From positions 1-63,872 of the forward strand of contig NZ_FNRO01000029.1 in NCBI RefSeq assembly GCF_900107745.1: DNA of 63,872 bases, in the 5' to 3' direction. A program made the position numbers and the translations under genes. Position 1 is the stretch's first letter, and each line of letters opens with the position of its first letter. Origin of the DNA: Variovorax sp. YR216. GTDB taxonomy: Bacteria; Pseudomonadota; Gammaproteobacteria; Burkholderiales; Burkholderiaceae_C. Of the stretch, positions 61,426 to 63,872 are shown piece by piece. The notes below the pieces were generated by a model. The model was not told where the DNA came from, searched no databases, and worked only from the letters and a program-made list of their open reading frames with translations.

Positions 61426-63063
61426 TCAAACCCGCTCGGCAGTGGCTTCGCGGACCCACGCAGCAGCCTTCTCCGCCATCATTAGCGTGGGGCTGTTGGT
61501 GTTGCCGCTGGTGATCGTGGGCATGGCGCCGGCATCGACCACGCGCAGTCCATCGATGCCGCGTACGCGCAGGCGCGCATCGAGCACCGCCATCGGATCG
61601 TCGTCCCGGCCCATCTTCGTGGTGCCGACGGGATGGAAGATCGTGGTCGCGATGTCCCCTGCGAGACGCGCGAGCTCGTCGTCGCTCTGGTACTGCGGAC
61701 CGGGCTTCCATTCCTCCGGGCTGTACCTGGCGAGCGCCGGCTGGGATGCGATGCGGCGCGTGACGCGCAGCGAGTCGGCGGCGACCTTGCGGTCCTCGTC
61801 CGTGCTGAGGTAGTTCGGCGCGATCGCGGGGGCATCCTCGAAGCGAGGGCTCTTGATGCGCACCGTGCCCCGGCTCGTCGGGTTCAGGTTGCACACGCTC
61901 GCGGTAAAGGCGGGGAAGCTGTGCAGCGGCTCGCCGAAGGCGTCGAGCGACAGCGGCTGCACGTGGTACTCGAGATTGGGCCATTCGTAGGCCGGCGAGC
62001 TGCGCGTGAATGCGCCGAGCTGCGAGGGCGCCATGCTCATCGGGCCGGTGCGCCGGAGCACGTATTCGAGCCCGATCTTCGCCTTGCCGTACAGCGACGA
62101 CGCCAGCACATTGAGCGTCGGCGCGTCCTTGATCTTGTAGACCGCGCGGATCTGGAGATGGTCCTGCAGGTTCGCGCCGACCCCCGGCGCATCGCGCACC
62201 ACGTCGATGCCGTGCTGTCGCAGCAGATCCGCCGGCCCGACGCCCGAGAGCTGCAGGATCTGCGGCGAACCGATGCTCCCGGCGCAGAGGATCGTCTCGC
62301 GCGTCGCATGCGCGATCACCATCTCGTGCCCGTCCCACACCTGCACGCCGGTGCAGCGATGGCTGCCGTCGGCATGCGAATCGAAGATCAGGCGAGACAC
62401 CTGCGCGCCGGTCCAGAGCTCGAAGTTCGGGCGGCCGTAGCAGGTCGGTCGCAGGAAGGCCTTGGCGGTGTTCCAGCGCCAGCCGTCCTTCTGGTTGACC
62501 TGGAAGTAGCCCACGCCCTCGTTGCTGCCGCGGTTGAAGTCGGTGCTGCGCGGCACGCCCGCCTGCACCGCCGCATCGGCGAAGGCGTCGAGGATGTCCC
62601 AGCGCAGGCGCTGCTTGTCGACGCGCCATTCGCCACCGGCGCCGTGAAGCTCGTCGGCGCCGAGGTAGTAGTCCTCGTGCTTCTTGAAGGCAGGGAGCAC
62701 GTTCGCCCAGCGCCATTGGTCGTCACCGGTGAGGCTCGCCCATTGGTCGTAGTCGCGCGACTGGCCGCGCATGTAGATCATCCCGTTGATGCTCGACGAG
62801 CCGCCGAGCGTCTTGCCGCGCGGATAGCGCAGGGTGCGGCCGTTGAGGCCCGCGTCCGGCTCGGTGTTGTAGAGCCAGTCGGTGCGCGGGTTGCCGATGC
62901 AGTAGAGATAGCCGACCGGGATGTGGATCCAGTGGTAGTCGTCCTTGCGGCCGGCTTCGATGAGCAGCACGCGCATCCGCTTGTCGGCGCTGAGCCGATT
63001 GGCCATGAGCGACCCGGCAGTGCCGGCGCCGATCACGATGTAGTCGAAGGTGGTGTCGGTCAT
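61426..63063 (-). CDS. GMC-family FAD oxidoreductase (choline dehydrogenase-like)
   Basis: A 545-aa glucose-methanol-choline oxidoreductase: VIGAGTAGSLMANRLSADK (FAD-binding), GKTLGGSSSINGMIYMRG (GMC signature 1), GSIGSPQILQLSGVGPA (signature 2) and FHPVGTTKMG with the catalytic His, followed by the terminal TSGNTNSPTLMMAEKAA. It oxidises an alcohol, probably in the cytoplasm since there is no signal peptide. Choline, polyethylene glycol and medium-chain alcohols are substrates of relatives. It follows mmsA by 56 bp, suggesting coexpression with an aldehyde dehydrogenase. Confidence 0.88.
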   Translation of the reverse strand: MTDTTFDYIVIGAGTAGSLMANRLSADKRMRVLLIEAGRKDDYHWIHIPVGYLYCIGNPRTDWLYNTEPDAGLNGRTLRYPRGKTLGGSSSINGMIYMRGQSRDYDQWASLTGDDQWRWANVLPAFKKHEDYYLGADELHGAGGEWRVDKQRLRWDILDAFADAAVQAGVPRSTDFNRGSNEGVGYFQVNQKDGWRWNTAKAFLRPTCYGRPNFELWTGAQVSRLIFDSHADGSHRCTGVQVWDGHEMVIAHATRETILCAGSIGSPQILQLSGVGPADLLRQHGIDVVRDAPGVGANLQDHLQIRAVYKIKDAPTLNVLASSLYGKAKIGLEYVLRRTGPMSMAPSQLGAFTRSSPAYEWPNLEYHVQPLSLDAFGEPLHSFPAFTASVCNLNPTSRGTVRIKSPRFEDAPAIAPNYLSTDEDRKVAADSLRVTRRIASQPALARYSPEEWKPGPQYQSDDELARLAGDIATTIFHPVGTTKMGRDDDPMAVLDARLRVRGIDGLRVVDAGAMPTITSGNTNSPTLMMAEKAAAWVREATAERV

Positions 63064-63119
63064 GCGCTGTTTGTCTCTCGTTGTTCTAAGTCGTGGCCGG
63101 TTTCAACGCCGGCGAGCTT

Positions 63120-63872
63120 TCACTTCGCCGTTGGCATGACAAATTCGGCGCCCTTGCCGATGCTCTCGGGCCAGCGCTGCATGATGGACTTCTGCTTGGT
63201 GTAGAAGCGCACGCCTTCCTCGCCGTAGGCGTGCATGTCGCCGAAGAGCGACTTCTTCCAGCCGCCGAAGCCATGCCAGGCCATCGGCACGGGAATCGGC
63301 ACGTTGATGCCCACCATGCCCACCTGGATGCGACGCGAGAACTCCCTCGCCACGTTGCCGTCGCGCGTGAAGCACGAGACGCCGTTGCCGAACTCGTGCG
63401 CGTTGATCAGGTCCACTGCCTCCTTCAGGTCATGCACCCGCACGCACGACAGCACCGGGCCGAAGATCTCTTCCTTGTAGATCCGCATCTCGGGCGTGAC
63501 GTGGTCGAACAGCGTGCCGCCCATCCAGAAGCCGTTCCCGCAGTCCTGCCCCGCGGCCTTCGCGTCGAAATCGCGACCGTCGACCACCAGCTTCGCGCCT
63601 TCCTTCTCGCCCTGTGCGATGTAGCCGGTGATGCGGTCGTGCGCCGCGCGCGTGACGATCGGGCCCATCTCCGCGTCGAGCTCGGTGCCGTTCTTGACCT
63701 TGAGCGTCTTCGCGCGCTCGGCCAGCAGCGGCATGACCTTGTCGGCCACATCGCCCACCATCACCGCGACGCTGATCGCCATGCAGCGCTCGCCGGCCGA
63801 TCCGTAGCCCGCGCCGATGAGCGCATCCACCGCCTGCTCGATGTCGGCATCGGGCATCACCACCATGTGGTT
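63120..63872 (-). CDS. mmsA: CoA-acylating methylmalonate-semialdehyde dehydrogenase, C-terminal part
   Basis: Only the last 250 residues are visible; the gene continues off the right edge. The catalytic Cys lies in GSAGERCMAISVAV; KEEIFGPVLSCVRV and VGINVPIPVPMAWHGFGGWK are characteristic of MmsA, as is the ending YTKQKSIMQRWPES. MmsA converts methylmalonate or malonate semialdehyde plus CoA to propionyl- or acetyl-CoA in valine and beta-alanine breakdown. The downstream GMC gene is probably in the same operon. Confidence 0.93.
   Translation of the reverse strand, partial: NHMVVMPDADIEQAVDALIGAGYGSAGERCMAISVAVMVGDVADKVMPLLAERAKTLKVKNGTELDAEMGPIVTRAAHDRITGYIAQGEKEGAKLVVDGRDFDAKAAGQDCGNGFWMGGTLFDHVTPEMRIYKEEIFGPVLSCVRVHDLKEAVDLINAHEFGNGVSCFTRDGNVAREFSRRIQVGMVGINVPIPVPMAWHGFGGWKKSLFGDMHAYGEEGVRFYTKQKSIMQRWPESIGKGAEFVMPTAK

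Overview
The window is GC-rich, densely coded DNA from a beta-proteobacterium of the order Burkholderiales, most likely the Comamonadaceae (Variovorax-like). The pointers are isolated Bug-type tricarboxylate receptor genes, a homoprotocatechuate (hpa) operon, the xth/pyrE/gatCAB/mreBCD arrangement, and a small palindromic repeat scattered between genes. No rRNA, tRNA, CRISPR array, transposase or phage gene was recognised. The placement is inference from protein character and gene order; no database search was run.

Left part (1-10.7 kb): a minus-strand hpa operon (hpaR-hpaG1-hpaG2-hpaE, the last cut by the window edge) with a perfect 16-bp palindrome at the hpaR promoter; a PLD-fold protein; a MAPEG membrane protein; radA; a peroxiredoxin-like protein; an AraC-type regulator beside a ceramidase-like, PKD-bearing lipoprotein. 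Accessory stretch (10.7-18.8 kb): a small basic protein gene with a structured leader and a broken second copy about 4 kb away, a long non-coding stretch, an orphan Bug receptor, a CinA-domain protein, an NHL-repeat secreted protein, a lipoprotein with three Ig-like domains and seven Kelch repeats, and a classical hipBA toxin-antitoxin operon with visible operators.

Middle (18.8-32.9 kb): a soluble hybrid histidine kinase, rdgC, ilvE with a small zinc-finger gene, an O-antigen-ligase-like protein, an OmpR/HAMP-kinase pair, a three-gene ketosynthase / chain-length-factor-like / flavin-halogenase-like group related to aryl-polyene pigment genes, and an ampG-like permease.

The most notable region is 32.9-46.5 kb: fifteen codirectional genes, often with 4-bp ATGA overlaps, that look like a dedicated nitrogen-scavenging island for urea oligomers. 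It encodes an AtzF-type allophanate hydrolase; a TauABC-type ABC transporter; an AtzG/AtzE/AtzH-like trio; a BMP-family ABC transporter; two isochorismatase-fold cysteine hydrolases, the first resembling biuret/triuret hydrolase; and a GntR/FCD regulator. Two inverted repeats with the same CTTG-N4-CAAG plan lie upstream of the first gene of each half and are good candidates for the GntR operator. No ring-opening enzyme (cyanuric acid hydrolase) or urea carboxylase is present, so the imported substrate is open; biuret, triuret or another ureide are the leading ideas.

Right part (46.5-63.9 kb): a flavin monooxygenase/Bug receptor pair with a divergent LysR regulator, then core genes: xth, pyrE, a DUF4124-like protein, gatCAB, mreB, mreC, mreD and mrdA (PBP2), followed by a TauE/SafE permease, a GMC oxidoreductase and the end of mmsA. 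rodA does not follow mrdA here.
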